Shown in pieces: positions 10,201 through 23,400 of a DNA stretch of 64,000 bases. Both the position numbers and the translations under genes were made by a program. Position 1 is the stretch's first letter; the number at the start of each line of letters is the position of its first letter. The notes beneath the pieces are model-generated. The model ran no database searches. It was not told the origin of the DNA and saw only the letters and a list, made by a program, of their open reading frames with translations. Source of the DNA: Apostichopus japonicus (lineage: Eukaryota; Echinodermata; Holothuroidea; Aspidochirotida; Stichopodidae); assembly GCF_037975245.1 (NCBI RefSeq), contig NC_092575.1, positions 16,009,310-16,073,309 on the forward strand. Reading direction: 5' to 3'.

Positions 10201-13200
10201 TGCAAGGCCATCAAACGATCAACTTTTCTTTTCATATACGGTTGATCTTTCCAAATTTCGAATGGTTTTGGAAATCTTGATCAAACAAAAATGACATTTG
10301 GAAATAAAGTTTAAAATTTTGTCCAAACCTGTCAAACGTTTGACAAAGAGGTCAAATTTTCCAGAAAATGTTTGAAAATTTCCGTTCAAACATAGAAATT
10401 CTGTCTCAAGTCATGCTTTAAATCACAAGAATTACAACCTGGGAATAGGTTAATGATGGACACAGTTATGTCAGCTGATTTGTATAATGAAAGTAATGTA
10501 TAATCATGTGACTGTCACATGGTTAGAATTCATTATTGATAAGGTAATAAAATTTATGGTACAAACCTGGTTCATTGAAGAATTTTTTCTCTGTTACAAT
10601 TTTCTGTCGGCTGAAATCCCAAATAGCAATGCTACCATCTTCATAACCTACTGCTAGGAGCTCTTCATTGAGAAACTTCAAACACATCGCCATACCTATG
10701 TAATATGAAATAAAATATACATATAAGCCAGGAAAACATGACTTTTGAAGCAGATCACTACAATGATTACTCATTAACCTGTCTGTATTCTGTGCTTGTA
10801 TTTGCCCCTTGTAGTTTATGTTACTTGTCATTCAGCCTCTGAAGATCCTCCTAGGAACGAAACGTCAGGCCTGCTTACTTTTATACTGTAACGGAAAATT
10901 GTGTGTAGATATCTAAACACGTGTAGGTATTAAAGAAGTTCATGATTCTGCTTCTACTAAGGTATGATGTGGCAAAATGGAACAGTTTTAAATATTTAGT
11001 GCCTGTTTTGGGCAAGAACATGTAAAAAGCATATATACATGTTAGATAATATTTAAATTACTTTAATGAAGCTATCTGGCAACAGTTTAATGATAGAGTG
11101 ACATCATTAATGTAGCTGACATGCAAGAGGATTTAACGGCTAGGTGTACTTATTACAGAAATCTGATAGACTTGAGGGAGGAAAAAAACACATTCTGTAT
11201 CAGAGCATAAGATCAAGAGAATAATAAACAATTTCATATTTTTCTCCAATCAAATCAATGTAATCATACCAAAAGGTTTATGTTGGCTGGCTGGAACTAG
11301 TTTCTTCACTAATCGCAGAGTTGATGAGTCATAGATCCCCACTTCAGACTTTTCTGACCCTGGGCTTGCTAGAAGATGTTGGTCACCTAAAAGTCAAAAG
11401 TATTGATTCAAAACTAACAAACTAAAAGTCTTCTCAAAATGAAGCCAAGCAAATCTTAACCCTTACATAATCATATTCAATTCTGTCTTTTTTGGTTTAT
11501 ATGCGCATAACACATGGCAGTAAGTTAACAATTAGGATCCTGTCTTAAGAAAAAACGGCACTACTGCCATTCAATTTGGTTTATTTTGCCATTGCAAACT
11601 TCCAATCTGAGAGGTGTTATTTCTACAATGACAAGCCTGACGTAAGTATCAGCAGACTTACCAATCAGTCTTTCCCCCCTCCCTCCCCCAAAAAATGGAG
11701 ATGAAAAACATTTTCCATTCCCCCCCCCCCTAAAAACGGAGATAAGGGTACAAATAGGGAGGGTTGAGCAAACTAAAACAAAATAGCAATACAAAATAAA
11801 AAAATGATAGAAACATTCTGCACAATACAGTAATATAAACTTCTTAAAAGTCATTGTGATGGTAGCATTACCATCACTGCATAGCACAACGGCATAAGGA
11901 TTTTACACTATTAGTTTAACCAAAATGAAGTAGATTTACTCCACTTTCTAATACAGGTAAAATAAATCCACAGGTCAATTTCTGATTGCAATTCAGAGAA
12001 AAAAATTGACAAATCAAACTTTTCCGGGAGTTTAGCAGATAAAATTTGGAGAGAGTGTGAGTTTGCCTATAACCAGGAGAGTTGACGATTCATGTATAGA
12101 ACTGCTCACGATGAATGTATCATGTGATAGTACGGAGGTATCCAAGTTTAATCACAGCATAGTTGTACGCACATTAATGCTTTAAACATGCTGGGAAAGT
12201 ATCCATTAGCTATACTGTAGGTTGCATCCAAAAACCCGCCGTTTGTACTGAGCGGCAGGTTTTTTTCCAGTTAGTTAGCTGAGTGATCAGTCCCATCTTT
12301 TCGCACTATAGTTGAGCTGCCTATTCGTCTATTATGCAACTCATCACACAGCTAGTAGCCAAATCACTATCAGATCAAGGCAGACATGGCAAGGTGTGAA
12401 CAAATCAATTCTTCCAAACACAACATTCTGTTTGCAGGAGAGATAAAGTTTCAGTAACTTGAGGTCAAGAGAGCTGAAACATGCAACCTACGGTTAATGG
12501 ACTAATTCTCGTCATGAGCAGAAACAGTCCTACAGCTTTGCTCTGCTTTCTTATTTGACTGCTATGCACAAATGTAATACACTGTATGAAATTATGACAA
12601 CATTGTCACTATCAAGTACCTTGTTCCATCAAATCACATCTGCAGAATGACTGACAGGGGATAGGCAAAGAATCGGTTATGTTGGCTCTGCCTTCATCTA
12701 ATCTCCAAATGTTAAGTTTCCCATCTCTGCCATGACTGTGAAAATTATACAGAGAGGAGAACCTTTATTGACTGATCGGAATGAATAATAATATCTGAAT
12801 TGTGTTATAAACACTATAATCTTACATTATTAAGACCTTTCTATGTTCCAATATAACACTGTTTTTGGTTTCCTAGGAAACTTATGGAGTTTTCTTGGGG
12901 AACGGAAAGCACACAGTTTTTAGCTTTGGAGAGTCACTTGTATCGTTTTTGATTTACATGAGAAAAGTTAAATTATTAATGGATCTCCAAAGTCAATGTG
13001 ACCTTACATGCAAAGACCTTCTTGTTTAACACTGGTTTTTTACTTCCACACTTATGTCAAAATTAGACCATTACTTGAAAAGATATGCTGTAACTTACTC
13101 AGATTGGCATCTAAAAGTTAAATTTTGTCAGAAGAACAGTATTCTGACTATGTCAAACATATGAACAGGCACGATTAATTTGTCTCTCTTCACCTACAAC

Positions 13201-15046
13201 GTGCTGCAAGAAAACCACTTTACAAGTTACCTACAGCAGATTTAAGTCAAAACAAAGTGTTTAGTGCTTAGAGTAGTACGCCTCATTGGTTCTGTGCCAG
13301 CATCACACCCCTTGCCGCCCCCAACGACAGAAATTACACATCCTTGAGAAAATCCACCACAAAGCCCTCCCTACAGCCCTAAAAGTCCCTGGGTACACCA
13401 GCACAAACATATTGTTCTAGATGCTGTATGGTCATCTCCTCTTTTCAGCTACCTTAATGACCTCAGCCAAAAGTTCAAATATGACCCAATATACAGGTAT
13501 ACGAAAACCTCCCTCTTCTCTATCAGGTGACCTTAATCCACTTCCATATAAAATGACCCTACTCCTCTGATTTTGACTGTCAGCACTTCCTCTCACATTC
13601 CCTTTCCTATTTAACCCCCCCCCCCCTCCCTCCCACCGTCCCACCTGTATCTTTCTCACTTTTCCACTGTTCTCTGTCTATTTCGATTCACTTTTTTGGC
13701 TCTTGCATAAGAAAATGCCAAAAATACAGATATCTCAACAGAATTCCCCCTGAGTGACCATTGCCCCTGTCCGAAAGAAAACATTCTACTCACAATATCA
13801 ACTGTTGCCCCCTAACCCACCCCCACCTTCAGTTTTGACTAATATTGGCTATATTTTCCTTGGTCATACATGGTTACTCCTATTTGTATCCTGGTTCTAT
13901 GTGAGATACAGCATTAGAATGTATACTGTCACAATGTACCAGTCACAAATAATAAATTACAATTAATGGTGAATAATGTTACCTTATGATAGAACCATCC
14001 TTTCTCGCCAAAGTCGTTAAGATTCCCTTGCCACTATGACCGTCCAACTTCTCAACTGCTCTCCTTGATTTCAAATTCCAAACATTTATCTTCCCATCAT
14101 TGCAGCTGATAAAAAATACAAATATAACTTGTAGTTATCTGAGTATACTTCCCATCCATAAAATTCTCACAATATCCTATCACAATCAATTTTATTTTAC
14201 AGTAAAGCTGAAATGAAATTAGAAATGAAATTGTTGTCTGGCTTACAGGTCATCTTGTGACATTTTTGTTGCTTCATGTGGAGTGTCATTGTGCCGAATT
14301 TGATTTGAGGTGACCATAAATGTGTGAACCTCCCCCTCAACACCCCCTTCCCTGGCCCTCCATGTTGACATCAAGGGTTATTAACCAACACAGCATGTTA
14401 AAAGGAAGATGGAATTTTGAAGTCTGCTTAGTGTTTTGGTAGTTCAATATTTCAATGATGATGTTCAAATATTGAAGTTCAGAAGATCTCATTCTGAAAT
14501 AGGTTATTTGCAAAAGGTATACAGATACAAAACATTTGCCCCCCCCCCCCCCAAAACAAAGTTCAAAAAGATGTTTTCTAGGTGAACAAAAATGCCCACC
14601 ACCACCACCTTCTCAGAGAGAGGTCACTTACCCGGTACTTTAGGATGGCTTACAATACGTGTGCATAATGTAGTGCCAAATGTATAGTGACTATATGAAC
14701 TATTTAAAGTGGACATTGTCCTCATACAAAACATTAAGTGACTCATGTCAGGAGAATAACACAACTTTAAACGATATGAAGTGACCTTTTACAAGGTCTC
14801 TGTGCGTAGTGCCTGGGTATATATATTAGATATTTGAAGAAATACTAGTGGCTTCTAACATCACATACAATGCCAAAATTTGTTGCTTTCAACATCATAG
14901 CTTTCATAGATTCAGATATATTGGCCTCCTTACCCAGACAGAAGCCGATTACTCTTGTTGGGATGATAGAAAGTTAACGAACTGATGCCATCCGTGGATC
15001 CCCGGAGAACAAATAACGGTGAAGGAGCTGACCTCAGATTTGCCAT
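7260..15046 (-). CDS. GNB1L: GNB1L, WD40-repeat protein (G-protein beta-subunit-like 1)
   Basis: Eight coding exons (ascending): 7260-7434, 8865-8971, 9815-9906, 10567-10695, 11270-11386, 12620-12735, 13983-14105, 14934-15046. All join in frame at GT-AG sites to give 972 nt (323 aa; human about 327). The product is a seven-bladed WD40 propeller. Clear blades include GYEDGSIAIWD (residues 173-183) and the terminal AGSKDKHISVWSIYNG (308-323), which match the family. The start FVLRGSTDG context also fits. In other eukaryotes the protein (yeast Asa1) works with the TTT co-chaperone complex in maturing PIKK kinases such as ATM and mTOR. That role is family knowledge. The ATG is the second base of its exon, so a noncoding first exon must lie upstream, between 15048 and about 17200. 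The gene is head to head with the WD40 gene at 17408. Confidence 0.94.
8701..8800. promoter_or_regulatory. Perfect X-box-like palindrome inside an imperfect hairpin (GNB1L intron)
   Basis: GTTGCTTAGCAAC at 8763-8775 fits the RFX-factor X-box pattern (GTTGC, short spacer, GCAAC). Flanking CTTTTACATC (about 8742) and GTGTAAAAG (about 8781) are partly complementary, so the site sits at the tip of a longer imperfect inverted repeat. It could be a regulatory site or just the centre of a small foldback element. Confidence 0.3.
10833..10873 (+). other. CTGAAGA...GAAACGTC stem-loop, hammerhead-like motif in GNB1L intron
   Basis: CTGAAGA (10839-10845) is followed by a TCCT/AGGA stem with a 3-base loop, then GAAAC and GTC (to 10866). 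It is enclosed by CAGCCT and AGGCCTG, which can pair. CUGANGA, GAAA and GUC are hammerhead ribozyme core elements. Against this, two extra bases separate the inner stem from GAAA and no stem III is seen. It may be only the conserved end of a dispersed repeat. A similar CTGAAGA...GAAAC word occurs at about 36664-36694. Confidence 0.25.
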
Positions 15047-17407
15047 TCTACAAAATCAAACAAAGAAATCTGCTACAAAACTGATGTACTTTGTCTTACA
15101 TTGCACATATTACATGTATGATACTCTGGGTAGGTTACCAACAAAAGGTGTGTGTTAATTTACATGAACTACAGAGAGAAATCCTCTTTGTGTTGTCCAT
15201 AATTTTGTACATTAAGCCATACATACACAACAATGTTCATACCAAGATGTGCAGGGAATATGAGGTTAGTGTTTTGAAAGATTTTTCAGTTTCTTTTTTT
15301 TGCAGCAGCAGCAGCATTTTCTCGAAAGGAAGTGGGTTCTTGAGTTTACTTAATCATGTTTTGTGTATGGTACTGTACATTAATAATAATATAGTCTGAC
15401 ATTTGCAAAAATTAAGTGAAAAAGTGCACCGATGGGACCTTTAAATTTACTTTAAATATCATCTGAATGTACTTTTGGCTTAAACAAAATTCAGGTTGGT
15501 AATTTAGAATCTGCACCAAGAAGTATCAATCCCAGTTGTACTAGAGGCTAGGTCTATAGGCACAGAGGTTATAGCATTTTTCTGCATCCTGTGTGGTTTT
15601 CAAAAGTCACTTACAGAGTATAGTACGTACATGAATTGAAAGATCACTATCATAACTCGACAGATAAATCACAGTTTTAAGTACACTTCTGGTCTAGAGG
15701 TTTGGCTCTACATTTCTTTAGTTTAAGTTTGTAACATTATGCATACCTGTAGTAGAAGTGTCTTATAGATAATCTACAGATTACTAAGCTGTAAACTTCA
15801 AAGCCATTGTTCTTCACTAACTTGGGGTGTTAGCTCAGTGGTTAACACCGGTGCCTTTCAAAACATAACGTCCCTGGTTCGAGTCACTCCCAGATTAATG
15901 TATGTCGTCCAGTTACAGAGTTGTTGACAATTAACAATTCATAATCATAGACGTTAAATATGAATGTAAGAGACTGACTTCGGTCAGCTTGCGGCTATGA
16001 TAAGCCAATGAGGCTTCTTCGCGAGTTACTGCTTTCAGGAGGATCTAAATACATACTTCACAAGTCACAACAGCTAAACTTTTAGTCACATTAGTCACAT
16101 TCATGAATTTTACACAATCTGCCCTTGCTTGTTATCCAAAGGTTGTAATGTTACTGTTAGGCCTCACATGAATTGCAATTAAAAATGCAAAACTCAATTA
16201 TGCTAGGTTGACTAAAGCTACTAAATTCTATTTCTATAGGCATAACCCTAGCTATATTAATTGGTTACCATTAATGATTCATGTACTAGGCCTATGTTGA
16301 ATTGTGCTGAACCACCAAGTTAGTCTGACAGTTATGGTATATGCCCCAGCCTTAGCATGGATGTATTACTATGGTCTAGCCTAACCACAAACGTATGTCT
16401 ATTACATAGTGAAACAAATGTTCGTCCATAAGCCTAACGTAAACCACTAGTACTGTACGTTCATCCCTAACAAGTAACATTAGTAAGCATCACGCTCAAT
16501 TGGAAACATTAAGGCCTTAGGCCATTCTTCCCGAAAACGACTGCGGATTCAGATGCTAATTCCTAGTCTCACAATCCTGATCCTAGATCACAAACCTGAT
16601 TATTGTAGCTTCTGGTCACAAGTGCGGCATGGTACAGTACTTTCTGTAGTCTGTTGTTATCAGGATATGTTATAAGGATATAGCATCAGCATAGGCCTAC
16701 ACCACTTCCACTACATGTTCTGTATCATATTCCCCGGTTAAAAGAATCAACGGGGAATTCCCTCATGACAGCGCATGATCGGACATTTGCAAATAAAATT
16801 AGGGGTGCATTATATTTTTGTAATATTTCACCAGTTAAATTGATCTTGTGTAATCCTTAGTATATTTCATCGAATATTTATAACTTAAAGCTTGGTAATA
16901 TTAAGTATCAGTCATTCAAAATCTTTCATTTCTTGGCAGAATGCCTCCTTTTTATGTTCTGGGGATAAGTTATCATAATATTGCCAAGGCGCTGATGTAT
17001 TTCTAAAATGGTAGTTATAAAAGTGTGGAATAAATTATAAAGCAAATTTATAACATTTTTTATTAAACTAAAATATTTTAAAAGTACATTAGATTATTTT
17101 AATGGCACAGTAATAGAAATATGCTGAATATATAGCTTAACCTAAATATGGTTAAATAGCAAACTATGGTATCTGCCGTCAACGTTCTTCCAGGACGATC
17201 TGATAAGCGTTCTGTTGCTAGGAAGTCGGAAACCGTCGGCCCGCAAAAATTCAGCTCGTTGCTTACACTGCGATCTCTATTTATCTAGCTTACAATTCTC
17301 TAAATCATATAGTGATATTAGTGTAGCCCTGCTTGTCTGGTATTTTTTGATGTTGGCCCTCAAAAGAGCTTTTTTGGTTGAGCCTCTGAATCTGATCAGT
17401 CCACAAG
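15047..17407. other. Head-to-head intergenic region between GNB1L and the WD40 gene
   Basis: It holds the untranslated 5-prime exon or exons of GNB1L (not located), a SINE-like repeat (15828-16056) and, at its right end, the 5-prime flank of the WD40 gene. A GC-richer patch at 17160-17260 (GTTGCTAGGAAGTCGGAAAC and CGTCGGCCCGC) is the best guess for a shared promoter. No TATA box in a convincing position was seen. Confidence 0.4.
15828..16056 (+). repeat. tRNA-derived SINE-like element
   Basis: The head looks like a tRNA. It has an A-box TTAGCTCAGTGGTTAAC at about 15834 and a B-box GGTTCGAGTCA at about 15881, with TGGGGTG and CACTCCCA able to form most of an acceptor stem. The anticodon arm is poor and there is unrelated 3-prime sequence (GCGGCTATGATAAGCC... 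and AGGAGGATCTAAATAC). This is the layout of a SINE with internal RNA polymerase III promoter boxes rather than a working tRNA gene. Confidence 0.65.
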
Positions 17408-20400
17408 ATGTTCGGCAGTGGTGCAGCAGGTGTACTGAGACCTCGCATAGCAGGGGAGACAACAGGCTCAGATGGTGGTGTTGAATCTCTTCGTTCAAGC
17501 AGCGTTTGGAGTGTGCCATCGAGTATTCGAAGTCCAAGAGATGACAATCACAACACAGTCAAACATGTCAGACAACCATCAACAGAAGGAAACTTGAAAG
17601 TTTCTTTTAAAGTGTAAGATTCAGAAACAAATTCCCTGCTTGAGCCTGAGGTACTACTGTAGGCCAGGGTTTGTTAGTCATGGATGGGCCCTTTGACTAC
17701 TTGCATTTGGCTTTAACTGTTAGTGTTACTGTATTGTAAGCACTAAGTGTAACTTAGTTTGTAGCATTAACTGTTAGACATTTTGCTTCATGATAGACAA
17801 AGTTTTTATTAATGTCCTAGTCATAACATAACGTTATGGAATGAATATCACTGCATATTTGAGTAGCCATTTCTTTAAAACTAAGGGAAAATGGAACAAT
17901 ATTCTTTCACAGTACAGCTTTGATGAGCTATAGCAACAAGTATTGTTTTAGGGCTCATCATCTTGTCTTTCCTTAAAGGCATTGAAGACTCGCCCCACAC
18001 CGTGTGTGGCCATCTGAAAAAGTTAACTTTCTGTTGCTTGCAAGTGACGTTTTGTTTGTGTCGCTACAAAATGCAGACAGTAATGAAACGTGATACCTTG
18101 TTATCTTTAGCTGGACCTGAGATGTCAATCGCTGTATCGTTTATACAGTGTGCTATGCATGGGTATTGACCGCAGCTGTATGTACTGACTGTACACTAGT
18201 GTCTAATTACCGACGATAGCAAGCTGCGTGTGTATTTTCTGGGATCGATGGTGGTGTTCTAACACTTCTGTTAGACCTCATTCGAAACTAGGTCAGATTA
18301 CCGGCATTAGACGTTTCTTTTTGTGCGAGTCTTCGCACCCTTTAAAAGCAATTATGCACCGTCTGACTGATTATGACCCAACTCAACTCAATTGTTGTTA
18401 TGTGGATAATCGTTGTACATAAGACTACGACTGATCAGGATGTTTAACAGGTTTAAGTCTTCATTCAGGAAACGTGAAATTGATGTAGCCATTTCCCTGG
18501 CTTGCAGTTGCAGTGTTCAGTGGTTCACAATGATAACTTTCTGTGCTTCTGTTCATGAAGACTTGGTCATCAGACATAAGCAGTTAGTCTGTTCTGCCCT
18601 GTTCTGTCATAAACAAAATTGCAAAAATTCATAGCCCTCAAAGTATTTGCATACTTAGGCTATAGGAATATTGCTACTGTAGTTGTCAACAGATATTCAT
18701 CTGAATTCATGATCAGAACATCAAGATAATCCATATTGCCCTCAGATGTTTAACATGATAAAGTTTGTAAAATGTTATATCTTCCTTTGAGTGATAATTA
18801 TTCTGCAATAACGTTTTATTTATTTCTTGAATATCTGCTCCCACAGGAAATGCAAAATTTCTCTCATGATGTCTCAAATGAAATTTTTCTATCTTTAGAG
18901 AATGCCCTGAAGAAGTGATGTGTTGCACTTACAATGAAAATGGAACACTACTCGCTGTTGGTTTAGTCGAAGGAACAATACAGGTTTGGATTTTTATCCC
19001 ATAATTCTAATAAAAACCTTCCCCAGATTGATACAAAATTGATACTAAATTTACATTTTTGTTTGCCAGCAGAATTTCATTAGTGCTCAAACTAGATCAC
19101 ACCTACTATACTGGGCTGATACTGTATTCCTTTCATGTGCAAACTTCATTTTCATGATGAAAGTAAAATCTTATGTGAATACGACAAGTATCTTACATTT
19201 CATCAGTTTTTACAAAACCATGAATGTTTAAATATCTCTCCAAAGTAATGCAATGAATCACACAATATTCTGCATTACACTAGCAACGTTGATGATAATA
19301 GAGGGTAGGGGGTAGAGGACTGATTTTCAATGCGACTGATCAGTACTCCATAGCAGTTGAAATATATATATATGCTTCTTGCATGATAAATCTTCAATGC
19401 ATGTCTTACTGTGCAGGTTTTTGCAGCTGAAAGTGGTACTGCCCTCTATAGTTTGATTGACGATGAGATAAGCCAGGTCTATCTACCTTGTACCAGCCTC
19501 AACTTTAAACCTCACACAGATGAGGATAAATCCATCAACTTGCTTCTAGCAACGTGTAAGTATCACTCCTTGTGGGAATTGTGTCACATTTATCCCGATT
19601 TTGGGTCAAACTTTACCAGAGGTATTCAATTCATTCTACCTGAGGAAGGGACGACTTTGGTTAGAGAGCAAAGGGCTGGGCGAATCAAAATCTCGCCATG
19701 TCTAGATTGAGCAATGTCCAGGGTAGGGGTTAGTATGTTTAAGACTAAAGCCATAAGGGTCCACATTCCTAAGTAGTGCAAGTGTGCACCAATTCCATTT
19801 CCTGGACACGATTGAAGTCCTTCGTAAGGCTGGAGTTGGCCCACAGGCCGACCCTTTTGAGAACCTGTGCATTACATTGTCTTTCTTTCAAAACATCTGT
19901 AGTCAGTGACACTCACTCAGGGATGTGCCCAGGATTTCCTGAGTGCCGGGTATACTGGGTCTAATGGGGGAGGGGTCTAATGGGGAGGGGTGTCGATTTT
20001 TGAAGGTGCTCAGATGCTCAATGCTGGCACTTGTGTAGCTTTATAAGCACATACACAAGTACAAGTTTTGCTAACAGTTTACATTTTTTAATTGTTTTTT
20101 AGTGAAATATATTACGTACCTGGTAAATGTTATCAGTTTGTTTCAAAGACATTTTACAAGGGACCGATTGAGAGCCGTAAGTAATGTTTCTCGCATGCGT
20201 AACTGATGCACTTTATAGTCTGTCATAGTCTGGCATAGGCTAGGCCCAATTTATGTCGAATATATTATTAGGAATGTCGATATTTTAGATGAAAATAGTG
20301 CTTGGCGGGATTCACAATTTTTAAGACAGTGCCGGGCGGTAATTTTAAGTGCTGGGCAGGCCCCCAGTGCCCCCAGCGTGGGCACAACCCTGCTATACTG

Positions 20401-23400
20401 ACAACTTCAGTCTTGCAATTTTAAGCACCTCATTATTATTTCATACATTCATATCCTGTGAAAATATGACAAATATTCTCATGGATTCTTCAACAGATGC
20501 TTCTGGTATGGTGAAACTTTGGCATGTATCCAGTGGTCAGTGCCTACACACCATCCATGAACCACGTCAAACACTCACAGCATCTTTTCAACGAGGCGGA
20601 GAAAACTTTGTAACGGCCGGTTCTGATGAGAAGATTTTTGCTTATGATACAGCGACCAAGAAGAGGTTGAGAGAATGCCAGCCAAGGTACGGTATAAATG
20701 TTCCATCCTTGTTCAATAAATACATTGATTTATTTCTTTAGGGTGGGGGAGGGGTATAATATTACACTTGTAAGTATTGTTAATATAATGTACTGCATAT
20801 TATAATTAGTGTGATCATGACTTCTGATGTTAATTGTTTGTAAGTAAATCAACAGAAAACTGGCTGGAGAATTATGCCCAAATTTGGAATACACATATCA
20901 TGCTCTACCAACTAAACTATAATATATTCCATTAATCAATACATTATTCAGCAAAGGCATGTCAAACCGTGGAAGCGATATTGTCGTTGTTGTCTCGTCC
21001 ATGCTCAAGTTGTACAGAAATCATCATGAGTTGATGAACTTGGTACATTGGCTCAAAATTTTTGTATCCTTTGAAGATTTTCAGAAAATTCAAGAAACAG
21101 GTCTCTAATTGAACTCCAACAAATCTGATTTTTGAGTAGGTTGAAAGTAGATTTGTATGAGAGTACTTCTGGTTATTTTAATTTTTTCTGCTTCTGATTT
21201 TTATGATCATACTTACTATAATTTTGTCTTCAAAGCATGTCTCGGCATGTGATGGATGGTCATAGATGCAGAGTATTCAGTGTCAAGTTCCATCCCGCAC
21301 AGTCAAATGAGTTTATATCCGGTGGTTGGGACGATACCATACAGTTTTGGGACGTTAGAGAAGAGCATGCCATAAGGTGAGTCAATCCTTGATAAATTAT
21401 GATCTTTTTGTTATATATAGTAATTTTATGCGGTTTATGAGATTTTCATTGAAGGATTAATTGACAATCCTGGCCCCAGACCTATATGTATATATGTATT
21501 CACATTCAACAGCTTTATTTTTTTGTGATAATAAATATGATGCCATCATGAAGGTAACTATTACAGTTTTGTCATCATCCTGTTCCCCTCATCCCTCTTA
21601 TCACTTCCCCAATGTTCCTCTCCCTGTCAGTCATCTACCAGAATTAACCAGTCTGTGTCTTTACTTTAAAATATGGTGTAGCACAGGGGTTTTCAATAGG
21701 CTGCCCAGGGGCCAAATCCAGCCCAAGAAAAGAAATCAGTCCACACCCATCCATGAAAATGAATCAACCCTCACTCTTGTTCCTTAAGGCCTTTGAGCTT
21801 TCTACCAGTCTACCCTGCACATTGCATTATGATTATTAGATATCATGACTTTTTTGGTTTTCTCTGGCCCATTGTTCAAACCAATGTTTTCTCAGGGCCC
21901 CTATATATAAAAAAAAAAAGTGAGACCCCCTGATATAGTTGATACTACCTTTTTATAATTAGGTGGATGAGATCAGAATCCTGGCTGTATCTGAATAATC
22001 TTTTGATAGTATAAATATTGTATATATAACTATGGAGCACAGCTCAGCTCACTTAAGTTTTTTGGACCAAACCCTATCCTGCCTTGCTCTCCTCCCCCCC
22101 CCCCCCCCCTCCAGACACACAAGAAATATAAATGCAGGGAAGAGTGTGCTGTTTGTAAGCTTAATATTGCCTTCAAGTTGAACTGATGAGATCATTTTGG
22201 AGTACATGTCATATACCTCTGCAATATTGACATTTACTCACTTTTGTTTCACATGGCCAAATGATTCACTCGATATTTTTTGATATTTCTTCATCTCATT
22301 GAAGGAAAATATTTGGACCTCATATCTGTGGTGATTCTCTTGATATTGATCAATATCATAATCACATTGTGACTGGTTCATGGAGAAAGGATAATAATCT
22401 ACAGGTAAGACATGAAATTATTTGTCTTTATCTTGTTCGAGTGCACACTTTGAGTCCATTGAGTCCCTCTCTTTTTATACTTTGTGTGGAAGTGCTTGCT
22501 TTAAAGGTTATCTCAATTATTAATATTAAAGGTATTATGGTAGGGAAAAATGAAATGAAATTATGACAATACGCAGACGACAGTACGTTTTTCCTTGATG
22601 GTACTAGAGATACTTTAGAGGAAACTACAGGAAACTTTGGTCCGTATATTAATAATCCCCATATATTTATTAATGATCTAGGTTTGAATGTCACACTTGG
22701 TCCTGTTACTATGCTGAGAGGTCGTCAAATCGTCAATGATAAATCGTTTAAAAGACGGGGTGCTATAGGTCATTCATATTAATAGTTTCTTTAATAGCCT
22801 TAATTGGACATGGATCATACATTATTGTAACGATTACATGGTCCATGGCAAATTTTCTGTTTTCTGAAACACTGTAATCTTGCAAATTGAGTATTTAAAA
22901 GTACTTTTTGTTACAATTATTTGTTTCTTCATTTAGATCTGGGATTATGACAGTGGCCATAACATCAAAACAGTCCTGCCTGATATCACAAATTCATTGG
23001 TAAGAATTTCCATTTTTGTCACTGCTGTTTGTTTTTATACAGTTTAAGTTCCAAGGTTTTGGTTTAACTCAAAAATATATATAAATGTGGTGTAATATTC
23101 AGGATACATTCATTTCTTTGAAACCAAAGGTGGCCAACTTTTCAGCTGACCAATTTAATTGCCAATTTTGAGTCATCGGTTAGAGGTTATAAAACAATCA
23201 AATTTACTGCCTCTTACCTCCTCCTCCTCACAGCTTTATTGTGCACAGTGGCTCGGTCGTGATCGCATAGCTGTAGGGGGGTGCGATGCCAACATGGTCC
23301 GTGTTCTGGACAGAGGAACTTTACAGGTAAGGTGGCATATTGTTTAGGTGCTTCCGGATGTGCATTGGTATATTTTACACATTAAATATTAATAATCACT

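Noticed and set aside
15828-15905. A functional tRNA gene
   Set aside because: Only the A and B boxes and part of the acceptor stem fit. The anticodon arm is poor and a SINE body follows.
18228-18422. Similar short open frames at 18228, 33592 and 49780
   Set aside because: They are the same segment of the TTAA MITE copies, not genes.
20950-21060. Possible extra exon of the WD40 gene after TTATTCAG
   Set aside because: It would be in phase, but no good donor follows, and skipping it gives a continuous propeller.
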